Assembly: GCF_003857055.1 (NCBI RefSeq)
Contig: NZ_QGSZ01000217.1
Location: 62,001-126,000 of the forward strand
Source of the DNA: Micromonospora inaquosa
Lineage (GTDB): Bacteria; Actinomycetota; Actinomycetes; Mycobacteriales; Micromonosporaceae
Direction of reading: 5' to 3'
Length of the DNA stretch: 64,000 nucleotides
Under the pieces are notes generated by a model. It saw only the letters and a program-made list of their open reading frames with translations, searched no databases and had not been told where the DNA came from. Of the stretch, positions 25,330-34,454 are shown one piece after another. The first letter of the stretch is position 1. Every line of letters begins with the position of its first letter. Both the position numbers and the translations under genes were made by a program.

Positions 25330-26324
25330 CATCCGCCAACCAGATCCGTATGCCCGCCGGCGGCGCTTCCGCGTCGCCGGCGGGCCCCCACAAGGCTGGG
25401 CGCGCGTCCGCCCGTCGAGCCGACAACCGCCGCAAGTGGTACGAGATCATCGGGCTCACCACGCCGGCCGTCCTCATCTACGTGATGTTCGTGCTGGTGC
25501 CGATGGGCTTCGCGGTCTACTACAGCCTGTTCCGGTGGCGCGGTGTCGGGCCCCCCACCGAGTTCGTCGGCCTGAGGAACTACACCCTCGCCTTCCAGGA
25601 CCCGATCTTCCTCGACGCGTTGCGCAACAACGCCATCATCGTGTTTGGGTCGCTGCTGATCCAGGGCCCGATCGCCCTGGGCGTCGCCCTGCTGCTCAAC
25701 CGTCGCTTCCGTGGGCGCGCCGTGTTCCGCCTGCTGGTGTTCGTGCCGTACGTGCTCGCCGAGGTCACCGTCGGCATCATGTGGAAGCTGCTTCTGACCG
25801 GCGGCGGCACGGTCGACGCGTTGCTGCGGTCACTGGGACTGGGCAGTCTGGTGCAGGCCTGGCTCGCGGACCTGGACCTGGTCATCTGGACCCTGCTGGC
25901 CGTCCTCACCTGGAAGTACGTCGGCTTCGCCATCATCCTTCTCCTCGCCGGGCTGTCCAACGTGCCCGACGAGCTGACCGAGGCGGCGGCCATCGACGGC
26001 GCGAGCTGGTGGCAGATCCAACGACACGTCACGATCCCGCTGCTCGGCCCGACGATCCGGATCTGGATGTTCCTGTCCATGATCGGCTCACTACAGATCT
26101 TCGACATGATCTGGGTGACCTCGGTGCCCGCGGTGCGGTCCCTCGGCGCGTCGGCCACCATGGCGACCTACATGGTGGACAACGGGTTCTTCGCCCGGCT
26201 CTGGGGCTACGGCAACGCCGTGGCGGTAATCCTGTTCGTCATCTCCTTCGTGGCGGCGCTGCTGTTCCAGCGGTTCCTGCTTCGTCGTGACATCGATGGC
26301 GCCATCACCGGAAGGGCGAAGTGA
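25326..26324 (+). CDS. bxlF: Sugar ABC transporter permease (BxlF-like)
   Basis: 332 residues starting at a GTG whose last bases overlap the stop of the binding-protein gene (GTGA). Six transmembrane segments of the MalF type, with the EAA cytoplasmic loop ELTEAAAIDGASWWQIQRHVTIPLLGP, which contacts the ATPase. It ends directly before the second permease, again with an overlapping GTGA, so the three genes are translationally coupled. The N-terminal ~35 residues are basic and cytoplasmic. Confidence 0.87.
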   Translation: MTSANQIRMPAGGASASPAGPHKAGRASARRADNRRKWYEIIGLTTPAVLIYVMFVLVPMGFAVYYSLFRWRGVGPPTEFVGLRNYTLAFQDPIFLDALRNNAIIVFGSLLIQGPIALGVALLLNRRFRGRAVFRLLVFVPYVLAEVTVGIMWKLLLTGGGTVDALLRSLGLGSLVQAWLADLDLVIWTLLAVLTWKYVGFAIILLLAGLSNVPDELTEAAAIDGASWWQIQRHVTIPLLGPTIRIWMFLSMIGSLQIFDMIWVTSVPAVRSLGASATMATYMVDNGFFARLWGYGNAVAVILFVISFVAALLFQRFLLRRDIDGAITGRAK

Positions 26325-27187
26325 CGATGGCCGTGAACACCGTTGTGCCCCCGTCCACCGGGCGCCGTCAGGTCTCCTGGGGGACGCCGCTCACCTACGC
26401 GATCGCGCTCGCGGTCGCGGCCGTGTCGATCGCCCCGGTCGTCTACGTGGTGATCGGCGGTTTCCGCACCACCCCGCAGATCGTCGCGGACCCGGCCGGC
26501 CTGCCCAACCCGCTCGTCTGGGACAACTACGCCAGGGTGCTGACCCAGAGCAACTTCTGGCAGCAAGCCTTCAACAGCGCGGTCATCGCCCTGGGCACCA
26601 CGCTCGCCGTCGTCGTGCTCGGGTTGGCCGCCGCGTTCGTGCTCGCCCGCTACAGCTTCCGCGGGCGGGAGGGGCTCTACACCTTCTTCACGCTCGGCCT
26701 GCTGTTCCCGGCCGGGGCGGCGATCCTGCCGCTCTACCTCATGCTGCGTGACCTGAATCTGATCAACTCCTACTACGCGGTGATCCTCCCGCAGGTCGCC
26801 TTCTCACTGCCGCTGACGATCGTGATTTTGCGGCCCTTCCTCTCGGCGATCCCGAGAGAGTTGGAGGACGCCGCCGCCATCGACGGCGCGAGTCGGCTCG
26901 GTTTCCTCTGGCGCGTCGCGATGCCGCTGTCGCGTCCCGCACTCGTCACCGTTGGCGTCCTGGCGTTCGTGGCCAGCTGGAACTCGTTCCTGCTGCCGCT
27001 GCTCGTCCTCAGCGACGTCAGCCTGCACACCCTGCCGCTGGGCGTGCAGAACTTCTCCAGCCAATACACCACCGACACGGCGGGCGTACTCGCCTTCACG
27101 TCGCTGGCGATGCTGCCGGCACTGCTCTTCTTCACGCTCGCGGAGAAGCAGATCGTCGGGGGCCTGCAAGGTGCGGTCAAGGGCTGA
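26321..27187 (+). CDS. bxlG: Sugar ABC transporter permease (BxlG-like)
   Basis: 288 residues. GTG 26321 overlaps the preceding stop; an ATG at 26327 is an alternative. MalG-type permease with about six transmembrane segments and the EAA loop ELEDAAAIDGASRLGFLWRVAMPLSRP. Together with the preceding permease it forms the membrane pore of the bxl-like importer. Confidence 0.87.
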   Translation: MTMAVNTVVPPSTGRRQVSWGTPLTYAIALAVAAVSIAPVVYVVIGGFRTTPQIVADPAGLPNPLVWDNYARVLTQSNFWQQAFNSAVIALGTTLAVVVLGLAAAFVLARYSFRGREGLYTFFTLGLLFPAGAAILPLYLMLRDLNLINSYYAVILPQVAFSLPLTIVILRPFLSAIPRELEDAAAIDGASRLGFLWRVAMPLSRPALVTVGVLAFVASWNSFLLPLLVLSDVSLHTLPLGVQNFSSQYTTDTAGVLAFTSLAMLPALLFFTLAEKQIVGGLQGAVKG

Positions 27188-27225
27188 GCGGCAGCGGCAC
27201 GAGCACAACCACGGAAAGGCACAGC

Positions 27226-29550
27226 ATGACTGAGGTCCACGAGGTGGTGGACGGACCGGTGCCGACTCAGGCCGGTCCGAACCACAGCCGACAGGCCGGG
27301 CACGACGCCGGGGAACGCCTACGCGATCTCCTCGGCCGGATGACGATCGAGGAAAAGATCGCCCAGCTCGTCGGCTTCTGGCAGAAGGAGGACGGCGAGG
27401 CGGTCGCACCGTTGCAGGGGGAGTTCGGCGACGTCTTCAAGCTCGAGGACTTTTCCCGGCACGGGCTCGGTCACCTCACCCGCGCCTACGGCACCCGCCC
27501 AGTGGACCCGGCGGATCGCGCGTCCTGGCTGTGGAAGTTCCAGCGGGACCTGGTCAACGGGACCCGGCTCGGCATCCCGGCGATCGTCCACGAGGAATGC
27601 CTCACCGGGCTGTCGGCGTGGAAGGCCGCCACCTTCCCCACCCCGCTGGCCTGGGGTGCCGCGTTCGACCCCGAACTGGTCACCGAGATGGCCGCGGCGA
27701 TCGGCGCCTCGATGCGGAGCCTCGGCATCCACCAGGGGCTGTCCCCGGTGCTCGACGTGATCCGTGACCCCCGCTGGGGTCGGGTGGACGAGTGCATCGC
27801 CGAAGACCCGTACCTGGTCGGCACCATCGGCACCTCGTACGTGCGGGGCCTGCAGTCGCAGGGGGTGCACGCCACCCTCAAGCACTTCGCCGGCTACTCC
27901 GCCTCGCGCGCCGGGCGCAACTTCGGCCCGGTGCACGCCGGCCGCCGGGAACTGGCCGACGTGCTGCTCCTCCCGTTCGAGATGGCGATCATCGACGGCG
28001 ACGCCCGCAGCGTCATGCACTCGTACACCGAGATCGATGGAGTGCCCGTCGCCGCCGACCCGACGATGCTGACCGGCATCCTGCGGGACCAGTGGGGCTT
28101 CGACGGCACGGTGGTGGCTGACTACTACGGGGTCGCTTTCCTCAACCTGCTGCACCACGTGGCGAGCGATCACGCGGAGGCGGCCAGGCAGGCGTTGACG
28201 GCCGGTCTCGACGTCGAGCTACCGACCGGCGACGCCTATCTGACCCTGCCGGAGTCGGTACGGGCGGGCAAGCTCGACGAGGCGCTCATCGACCGCGCGG
28301 TACTGCGGGTGCTGCGCCAGAAGCAGGAGCTGGGCCTGCTCGACGCGACCTTCAGCGACGAGCCGCCCCAGACGATCGACCTCGACTCGCCGGAGCACCG
28401 GTCGATCGCCCGCCGGCTCGCCGAGGAATCGATCGTGCTGGTCGCCAACCAGGGCGCGCTGCCGCTGCCAGCGGGTCGGCGGGTGGCCCTCATCGGCCCG
28501 AACGCCGACCGGCAGGGCGCGCTCTTCGGGTGCTACTCATTCCTCAACCACGTCCTCGTCCAGTATTCCGGTGTGGAGACCGGCATCGAGGTGCCGACCG
28601 TGCTCGACGCCGTGCGGGTCGAGTTCGGCGACGACCTCGTCACCTGGGCACACGGCTGTGACGTGGACACCGACGACCGATCCGGCTTCGACGAGGCTGT
28701 CGCCGCGGCGTCCGCCGCGGATGTCGCCGTCCTGGTCGTCGGCGACAACGCCGGCCTCTTCGGACGCGGCACGGTCGGCGAGGGTTGCGACCGGGACGAT
28801 CTGGAGCTGCCGGGCGTCCAACGCGAACTCGTCGAGGCGGTGCTCGCAACCGGCACGCCGGTCGTCCTCGTGCTGCTCACCGGACGGCCGTACACGGTCG
28901 GCTGGGCGCTTACGCGCTGCGCGGCGGTGGTGCAGACGTTCTTCCCGGGCGAGGAGGGCGCCGGGGCGATCGCGGGGGTGCTCTCCGGGCGGGTCAACCC
29001 GTCGGGCCGGCTGCCGGTCAGCCTGCCCGGGCCGGCCGGTGCGCAGCCCTACTCCTACCTGCACCCCACCCTCGGTACGGGCAGCGAGGTGACCAACCTG
29101 CCGGCGACGCCGGTGGCGCCGTTCGGTCACGGCCTGTCCTACACGACATTCGCGCACAGCGACCTCACCGTGTCCAGCACGGTGCCCACCGACGGGGCGA
29201 TCGAGGTGAGCGTGCGGGTGACGAACACCGGCGCGGTCGCCTGCGACGACGTGGTCCAACTCTACGGTCGCGACCCGGTCGCCTCGGTGACCCGGCCGTT
29301 GGCGCAACTGCTCGGCTACCAGCGGGTCCACCTGGAACCAGGTCAGTCCGTCACTGTCGAGCTGACCGTCCCCACCACCCGCCTGGCCTTCTCCGACCGC
29401 ACGTACACCCGCGTCGTGGAGCCCGGCGAGGTCGAACTCTGGGTCGGCACCAGCGCGCAGCGGGACACCCAGGCGGTGACCACGCTGGTCGGTGACACCG
29501 TCCCGGTCACCAACTCCTCCCCACGCTGGACCGTCACCAACGTCCGCTGA
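27226..29550 (+). CDS. bxlA: Glycoside hydrolase family 3 (beta-xylosidase/beta-glucosidase), BxlA-like
   Basis: 774 residues, GGAAAGG upstream of ATG 27226. GH3 N-terminal barrel: LSPVLDVIRDPRWGR, KHFAGY (Lys219-His220) and the nucleophile Asp299 in GFDGTVVADYYGV. The alpha/beta sandwich domain spans roughly 400-620, and a C-terminal fibronectin III-like domain starts near SVRVTNTGAVACDDVVQLYGRDP. No signal peptide, so it would hydrolyse imported disaccharide in the cytoplasm. Last gene of the bxl-like operon; GH3 enzymes in this position are beta-xylosidases in Streptomyces, but activity on glucosides cannot be excluded. Confidence 0.88.
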   Translation: MTEVHEVVDGPVPTQAGPNHSRQAGHDAGERLRDLLGRMTIEEKIAQLVGFWQKEDGEAVAPLQGEFGDVFKLEDFSRHGLGHLTRAYGTRPVDPADRASWLWKFQRDLVNGTRLGIPAIVHEECLTGLSAWKAATFPTPLAWGAAFDPELVTEMAAAIGASMRSLGIHQGLSPVLDVIRDPRWGRVDECIAEDPYLVGTIGTSYVRGLQSQGVHATLKHFAGYSASRAGRNFGPVHAGRRELADVLLLPFEMAIIDGDARSVMHSYTEIDGVPVAADPTMLTGILRDQWGFDGTVVADYYGVAFLNLLHHVASDHAEAARQALTAGLDVELPTGDAYLTLPESVRAGKLDEALIDRAVLRVLRQKQELGLLDATFSDEPPQTIDLDSPEHRSIARRLAEESIVLVANQGALPLPAGRRVALIGPNADRQGALFGCYSFLNHVLVQYSGVETGIEVPTVLDAVRVEFGDDLVTWAHGCDVDTDDRSGFDEAVAAASAADVAVLVVGDNAGLFGRGTVGEGCDRDDLELPGVQRELVEAVLATGTPVVLVLLTGRPYTVGWALTRCAAVVQTFFPGEEGAGAIAGVLSGRVNPSGRLPVSLPGPAGAQPYSYLHPTLGTGSEVTNLPATPVAPFGHGLSYTTFAHSDLTVSSTVPTDGAIEVSVRVTNTGAVACDDVVQLYGRDPVASVTRPLAQLLGYQRVHLEPGQSVTVELTVPTTRLAFSDRTYTRVVEPGEVELWVGTSAQRDTQAVTTLVGDTVPVTNSSPRWTVTNVR

Positions 29551-29552
29551 GA

Positions 29553-29595
29553 GCCGGTCCGCCGTCAGTCCACGGGTACCTGTCGGCGGACCGGC
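29553..29595 (+). terminator. Hairpin terminator of the bxl-like operon
   Basis: A perfect 12-bp stem, GCCGGTCCGCCG at 29553-29564 pairing with 29584-29595, begins two bases after the GH3 stop codon. The loop is 19 nt and there is no T-run, typical of high-GC actinobacterial terminators. The 29596-29713 gap shows no gene. Confidence 0.65.
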
Positions 29596-29713
29596 CCCAC
29601 CCGCATGGGTCGAGGGCCGCGGTGTCCGGCTTTCAACGCGGGGCTGATGCGGCCGCGTCACCGAGACCAGCAGCGCGGTCCGCGTCGATTGTTCGCTGGC
29701 TCCGCCGAGATAC

Positions 29714-30574
29714 CTATTCGTGCGCCCGATCGTGGTGCGGCCCGAGCTGGCCGATCTCGTACCCGTCGGGGTAGCTCCTGGCCCGGATCCCGTCGGCGAA
29801 CAACGCCGTCGCCCGCGGTGCGCCGAACCACCGCTGCAACAGTGAGCGCGTCTTCAAGGCCAGGTGCAACCCCGCCCGGACCGGCCAGGCCGGCGTGTCG
29901 ACCCGTGTCGCGCGCCGTAGCGGTGCGTCATACAGGGCACTGACCAGTGCGTTTCCCAGCGGCGCGAGCATCCGGGGGAGCCGGGTGAGCATCAGCATGC
30001 GGGTGGCCCGTTCGATGGCGGCCGCGTCGTCGTTGGGTTGCAGGTGCGCCGCGTCGTGGGCGTCGAACCAGGTCTCGAACTCGTCGTACGACCCGGGGAT
30101 GTCGGTGATGCCCATGCGTCGGCCGAGTTCCCGGTAGAACAGGTACGTGGCGTGCCGTTCGTGGCAGCAGGGCCGGCGCCAGCCGTACTCCTGCAACCAG
30201 CGGATGGGAATCACGACCAGGCAGCCGAGGACGTAGCGGAAGTCGTCGTTGCTGATGTCGTACGGGCGGTGGATCTGGTTGACGCGCCGCAACGCGTCGC
30301 GGCCCCGAGGCTGGTCGAAGCCGTTGAGAATCATCTCGTACATCAGCAGGCCGGTGTCGTCGATCCGCTTCTGGGTGCGTTCGGTCAGCTCGCCCGTAGC
30401 GGTGTGCACCGTGGCGATGGCGGGGATGGAGAAGGACCGGTTGAAGGCGAGGTTGAGCCCCAGCTTCATGTCCCACGGGAACTCGTGGCGCAGCATGGTC
30501 TGGTAGATGTCCAGGTAGTCGCGCTGCGGATCGAGAGCACGGGTGCGGGTCAGGTTGTCGTAGCGGCCTCTCAT
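29714..30574 (-). CDS. DUF2236/MpaB-family oxygenase-like protein
   Basis: 286 residues. The central part (RRVNQIHRPYDISNDDFRYVLGCLVVIPIRWLQEYGWRRPCCHERHATYLFYRELG) has the conserved His/Arg-rich helices of the MpaB/latex-clearing-protein-like DUF2236 family, whose members bind heme b and cleave or oxygenate hydrophobic substrates. Which histidine binds heme cannot be settled by eye. The ATG overlaps the stop of the upstream HAD gene by four bases, so the two are made together. Soluble; no signal peptide. Confidence 0.75.
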   Translation of the reverse strand: MRGRYDNLTRTRALDPQRDYLDIYQTMLRHEFPWDMKLGLNLAFNRSFSIPAIATVHTATGELTERTQKRIDDTGLLMYEMILNGFDQPRGRDALRRVNQIHRPYDISNDDFRYVLGCLVVIPIRWLQEYGWRRPCCHERHATYLFYRELGRRMGITDIPGSYDEFETWFDAHDAAHLQPNDDAAAIERATRMLMLTRLPRMLAPLGNALVSALYDAPLRRATRVDTPAWPVRAGLHLALKTRSLLQRWFGAPRATALFADGIRARSYPDGYEIGQLGPHHDRAHE

Positions 30575-31251
30575 CGGCGGGCGTCTCCAGCGGGTGGGTT
30601 CGTCCAGGTGGCGGTGGTCAGCCGGGCGCCGAGCAACCGCCGGGCCCGGGTGACCTGACGCGCCTTCGCGTTGACCAGCACTGGCTGCTCCGCGGCGCTG
30701 AGGATGGGGAGATCCGACAGCGAGTCGCTGTAGGCCATCCGCCACGGTGGTGTCACCCCGTGGGCGGCGAGCTGGGCCATCTTGGCTGCCCCGTGGTTGT
30801 GCACGATCAGCTTCGGCCCGTGAATGCGCGACGCCACGAGCTCGACCCCGGCGAGGCCGATCCCGTCGAGCACCGCGCGCGCCAGGGTGTGCTCGCACGC
30901 GGTCACCACGATGACCCGGTCGCCTGCGGCGAGGTGGGTGCGGATCATGCGCAGACCGGGCCCGATGACCCGCCCCGGCTCTGCGCCGAGGTCCGTGCCG
31001 AAGCGTTCGAGCGCTGCTTGCAACTCGTCGGCGTTTCGGCCCCACAAGCCGATCCGGCTCATCCACCGCGCCGCCCACGGACGCCAGGCGGGAATGGCGG
31101 CGATGGGCGCGAGGAGAACGAGCAGGACGACGGCGAGCGGCAGCCGGGCACCGGTGAAAGCGGTGCGTCGCAGGAACAGCCCGAATGCGTCCCCGCGCAG
31201 CAGGACGCCGTCAAAGTCGAAGATCACGGTGCCGTCGGCTGATGCTCCCAT
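30571..31251 (-). CDS. HAD-superfamily phosphatase (PSPase/HAD-IB type)
   Basis: 226 residues. Motif I VIFDFDGVLLRGD supplies the nucleophile and acid Asp pair; motif II VVTA; motif III Lys in HGPKLIV or GAAKMAQ; motif IV YSDSLSDLPIL. Residues ~35-58 are strongly hydrophobic (LPLAVVLLVLLAPIAAIPAW), a membrane-associated cap seen in HAD-IB lipid-related phosphatases. Overlaps the DUF2236 gene by four bases. Substrate unknown. Confidence 0.83.
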   Translation of the reverse strand: MGASADGTVIFDFDGVLLRGDAFGLFLRRTAFTGARLPLAVVLLVLLAPIAAIPAWRPWAARWMSRIGLWGRNADELQAALERFGTDLGAEPGRVIGPGLRMIRTHLAAGDRVIVVTACEHTLARAVLDGIGLAGVELVASRIHGPKLIVHNHGAAKMAQLAAHGVTPPWRMAYSDSLSDLPILSAAEQPVLVNAKARQVTRARRLLGARLTTATWTNPPAGDARR

Positions 31252-31379
31252 CGCACTATCGACCCCGGTGCCACGGGCGGTTCACCATCAGCCGAGTGTA
31301 CGGGGAGCCGAAAGTGCCGGTCGGAGTCGGCGGCGTGGTTCGGCGCCCCGGACATCGACGGTGAATCCGCCCGTGGTGC

Positions 31380-32426
31380 TCAGTACGGATAACCGGGAAT
31401 GTTGAGCCGCACGCTGTAGAGCCCGGAGTCGCCCCACGGACCCGAGGTGACGAAGAGGGTCTGCCGGTCGGGGCCGCCGAACGCCACGTTGGTCGTGCCC
31501 GAGTTTCCGGACCGGATCGTGCCGAGCTCGGTGCCCGCGGGGGAGTAGACGTGGACCAACGAGTCCCTGCCCGACGTCCAGTACACGTTGCCGGCGCAGT
31601 CGATCGTGCCGCCGTCCGGACCGCCGATGTAGTTCACGAAGACGCTGCGGGCGCCGATGCTGCCGTCGGGCTGGACCGCGTACTTGTAGATCTTGTTCTC
31701 GGAGTAGGCGCCGACGTACAGCGCGGTTCCGTCCGGTGAGAGCGAGATGCCGTTGGGTTGGCGCAACCGGTCGTCCACCAGCGACACCTGACCGGCGGAT
31801 ACGCGGAAGACGCTGGTACGCCCGTTCATCTGGTCGGAGCGGTTGCCGCGCTGGAAGTTGGGGTCGGTGAAGTAGACGACGCCGTCCGAGCGGACCGCGA
31901 CGTCGTTCGGCGAATTGAACGCCCGGCCCTGGTAGTTGGCCGCGACGGTGCTGCGGGCCCGGTCGCTGAGTCGGTACGCGGACACGCTGCGCTGGTCATG
32001 GGTGGCCGCGACGAGCTGCTGGGCGTCGGCGCTGAGCGCCAGGCCGTTGCTGCCGGCGTCGGCGATGAACGTGTCGAAGGTCGCCGGAGGGGTGAACCGA
32101 CGGATCGTCGACGGCTGGACGTTGTACGGTCCGGTGCCGGCGGCCATGTCGGACATCAGCAGGTAGCCGCCGTCGGCGACCCAGACCGGCCCTTCGAGGA
32201 AGGAGAACCCGCCCTGGATTCGCGGGGCCCACACGGTGCTGGCCGGCAGCGGTGGGCCGTAACTGGCCTCCGCCGGGCAGACCCCGGGCGGTGCGCCGGG
32301 CGGAGCGGCGAGCGCGGCGTGAGCGCTGACCTGCACGGGGTCGGCGGCAGCACCGGCGGGAAAGGTGGTGGCGCTGACCGCTAGGCACAGGCCGGCCAGC
32401 GTGGCAATGGTGGGACGCCAGGTCAT
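31380..32426 (-). CDS. Secreted SMP-30/gluconolactonase-like beta-propeller protein
   Basis: 348 residues. Sec signal peptide ending near AAADPVQ. The propeller has the family's metal-site motifs: FLEGPVWVADGGYLLMSD (Glu ligand), SPNDVAVRSDGVVYFTDP (Asn ligand), LRQPNGISLSPDGTALYVG and the terminal PDGGTIDCAGNVYWTSG (Asp). Such enzymes hydrolyse lactones; an extracellular sugar-lactonase role would suit the secreted sugar oxidation implied at 10468, but there is no direct link. Function is from family resemblance. Confidence 0.82.
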   Translation of the reverse strand: MTWRPTIATLAGLCLAVSATTFPAGAAADPVQVSAHAALAAPPGAPPGVCPAEASYGPPLPASTVWAPRIQGGFSFLEGPVWVADGGYLLMSDMAAGTGPYNVQPSTIRRFTPPATFDTFIADAGSNGLALSADAQQLVAATHDQRSVSAYRLSDRARSTVAANYQGRAFNSPNDVAVRSDGVVYFTDPNFQRGNRSDQMNGRTSVFRVSAGQVSLVDDRLRQPNGISLSPDGTALYVGAYSENKIYKYAVQPDGSIGARSVFVNYIGGPDGGTIDCAGNVYWTSGRDSLVHVYSPAGTELGTIRSGNSGTTNVAFGGPDRQTLFVTSGPWGDSGLYSVRLNIPGYPY

Positions 32427-32749
32427 CGACTACTCCAATCGTCGTCGAGGGTTGCGATGGCCGGCGTGCAAGGTCGGGGGCTGGCACGGCGTGAGGGCGG
32501 GCCGTCGACGTGAGTATTCGGGAGCCTAGGTCATGAACTAGCCGACCGCAGCGGTTTTTCGCCGTTTATTCCGACACGAACACAGCGCGATCGACAAAGA
32601 AGCTGGTCAATGCGAAATGGTGCCGACAAATACTTCCGGGGCGGCACCTGCCGCGTCGACCTCGTGGTCCGACCTCCGACCGTACCTCGACGAGGGACGC
32701 AACCTGATGACCGTCCGGTCCCGTCGAGCTTGCGGAGGAGGGAGCCTCG
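32427..32749. other. 323-bp divergent intergenic region
   Basis: Between the SMP-30-like gene (leftward) and the sigma factor gene (rightward). It has an AT-richer core (32555-32640). I found no convincing promoter pair, operator or small gene. GGAGGAGGGAG just before 32750 is the sigma factor's ribosome site. Confidence 0.4.
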
Positions 32750-33265
32750 ATGGTGGATGCCGAAGGTGAGTTCGTGGAGTACGTCTCCGCGCGACTACCG
32801 AACCTGCATCGGACCGCGTTCCTGATGTGCGGCGACGCCCATCTGGCCGACGACGTGGTGCAGCAGACGATCACGGCGCTTTACGTGAACTGGCGTCGGG
32901 TGAGCCGGGCCGACAACGTCGACGCGTACGTGCATCGGATGCTGGTGCACAAGCTCGTCGACGAGAAGCGGTTGAGCTGGGCGAAGGTGCGGCTGCTGGG
33001 GTCGGTGCCGGTGCCGGAGCGCTCGCCGGTGACACCGCATGACGACCTGGCCGAGCGGGACACCCTGCTCGCCGCGCTCGCTCGCCTTCCACGCGGCCAG
33101 CGCACCGTGCTGGTCCTGCGGTTCCTGTGCGACCTCTCGCTGGCCGACACGGCCGCCGCGATGGGCTGCTCCGAAGGCAACGTGAAAGCGCAGACGTCCC
33201 GGGCGCTGGCGGCCGTTCGCCAGGTGCTCGACGTCACCGAGATGGCAGTGAGGAGTCCGAGATGA
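32750..33265 (+). CDS. ECF RNA polymerase sigma factor, SigE family
   Basis: 171 residues. Region 2: EYVSARLPNLHRTAFLMCGDAHLADDVVQQTITALYVNWRRV. Region 4: LAALARLPRGQRTVLVLRFLCDLSLADTAAAMGCSEGNVKAQTSRAL. This is the short 'SigE family' ECF type that is multiplied in Streptomyces and Micromonosporaceae. The stop codon overlaps the ATG of a membrane protein gene (ATGA at 33262), the usual position for an anti-sigma factor. Confidence 0.88.
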   Translation: MVDAEGEFVEYVSARLPNLHRTAFLMCGDAHLADDVVQQTITALYVNWRRVSRADNVDAYVHRMLVHKLVDEKRLSWAKVRLLGSVPVPERSPVTPHDDLAERDTLLAALARLPRGQRTVLVLRFLCDLSLADTAAAMGCSEGNVKAQTSRALAAVRQVLDVTEMAVRSPR

Positions 33266-34431
33266 CCACGGCGGACGATCAGGAAATCGCGGCGCTGCTG
33301 CGGTCGGTGCCGGTTCCCGAGCCGCGGGTCGACGTGCGTCGGGCGGTCCGTGACGGCCGGCGACGCCGCCAGCATCGCCGCGTCGGAGGAATCGCCGCGC
33401 TGACAGTGCTCGCCGGGGTCGGTGTGGTGGGTGCCGTGCAGGTCGGCGGGACCGCCAGCCCGCCCGCTGCGACCACACCGGCGCTCGCGGTGTCACCGGG
33501 CGAAACCCGCTCGGCCGCTCCGCGCCCGGCGGTCACCTGCCAGGCGTCGTGGTTGTCGCAGCCGATCGGCGGCCCGGTCGCGGTGGCCAGCGGAGTAGAC
33601 CGCTCCGGGCGGCACATCATCGGCGACATCGGGACCGGGCACGAGGACGGGCGGGTCGTGCTGTGGACCGACGGGCGGCCTGTCGTCCTGCCGAAGACCG
33701 CGCGGCACGCGGGGGCGGTCAACGCCAGTGGCCATGTGGTCGGCACCAACGGCGACGGCACCGGCTGGGTGTACCGGGACGGGAAACTGCGGTTCCTGGC
33801 CACCCCGCCCGGCTACGACGCGGTGCTCGTGCACGCGGTCAACACCCGCGGCGACATCGTCGGGACGGCCCGCAGATCCGACGACTCGCACCAGGCCGTG
33901 CTGTGGTCGACGGAGCACCCACAGAAGTATCGGCTGATCGGCCAGCGGGGGTCGTCCGCGACCGGGATCACCGAGGACGGCACGATCGTCGGCGCGATGG
34001 GCGATCGGCCCTACCGGTGGACGCCGCAGGGCGTCGGAGCGGCGCTGGCGGTGCCCGACGGCTACCCGCGTGCGTCGGTCGAATCGGCGCAGGGTGAATG
34101 GGCGATCGGCATGGTTCCCGGCGACAGGCAGGGCGGCGCCGTGCAGATGCTGCCGGTGCGGTGGAACCTCTCCACCGGCGCGGTGAGCCTGTTGCCGTAC
34201 CCGGGGGTGAGCGACGTCGCCGGCAACGGTGATGTGCTGGTCGGCGACGGTGCGCCGCTGGTCGTCGCCCCGGACGGCACCTCCCGCCGGCTGCCGGGCC
34301 GACCCGAGGTCCGGGCCACCGAACCGGGCACGTACATGGCAGAGAGGATCAGCGACGATGGTCTGACGGTGGTCGGGGCCGTCTACGAGAACGAGGCGTA
34401 TCGGCCACTGGTGTGGCGGTGCGCGCGCTGA
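33262..34431 (+). CDS. Membrane protein with extracellular beta-propeller; candidate anti-sigma factor
   Basis: 389 residues: a short basic cytoplasmic segment (1-40, with DVRRAVRDGRRRRQHRR), one transmembrane helix (about 41-62), then a ~320-residue exported domain. That domain holds repeats of 'GxxVGT...D.HxxAxLW' type (HVVGTNGDGTGW, DIVGTARRSDDSHQAVLW, TIVGAMGDRPYRW, VVGAVYENEAYRPLVW), which resemble HAF-type propeller repeats. Overlap with the SigE-family gene and the topology suggest an anti-sigma factor with an extracytoplasmic sensor. No canonical zinc-binding anti-sigma motif (HxxxCxxC) is seen in the cytoplasmic part, so this remains inference. Confidence 0.7.
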   Translation: MTTADDQEIAALLRSVPVPEPRVDVRRAVRDGRRRRQHRRVGGIAALTVLAGVGVVGAVQVGGTASPPAATTPALAVSPGETRSAAPRPAVTCQASWLSQPIGGPVAVASGVDRSGRHIIGDIGTGHEDGRVVLWTDGRPVVLPKTARHAGAVNASGHVVGTNGDGTGWVYRDGKLRFLATPPGYDAVLVHAVNTRGDIVGTARRSDDSHQAVLWSTEHPQKYRLIGQRGSSATGITEDGTIVGAMGDRPYRWTPQGVGAALAVPDGYPRASVESAQGEWAIGMVPGDRQGGAVQMLPVRWNLSTGAVSLLPYPGVSDVAGNGDVLVGDGAPLVVAPDGTSRRLPGRPEVRATEPGTYMAERISDDGLTVVGAVYENEAYRPLVWRCAR

Positions 34432-34454
34432 CGGGTTGAGCGGAGACGACCGGG

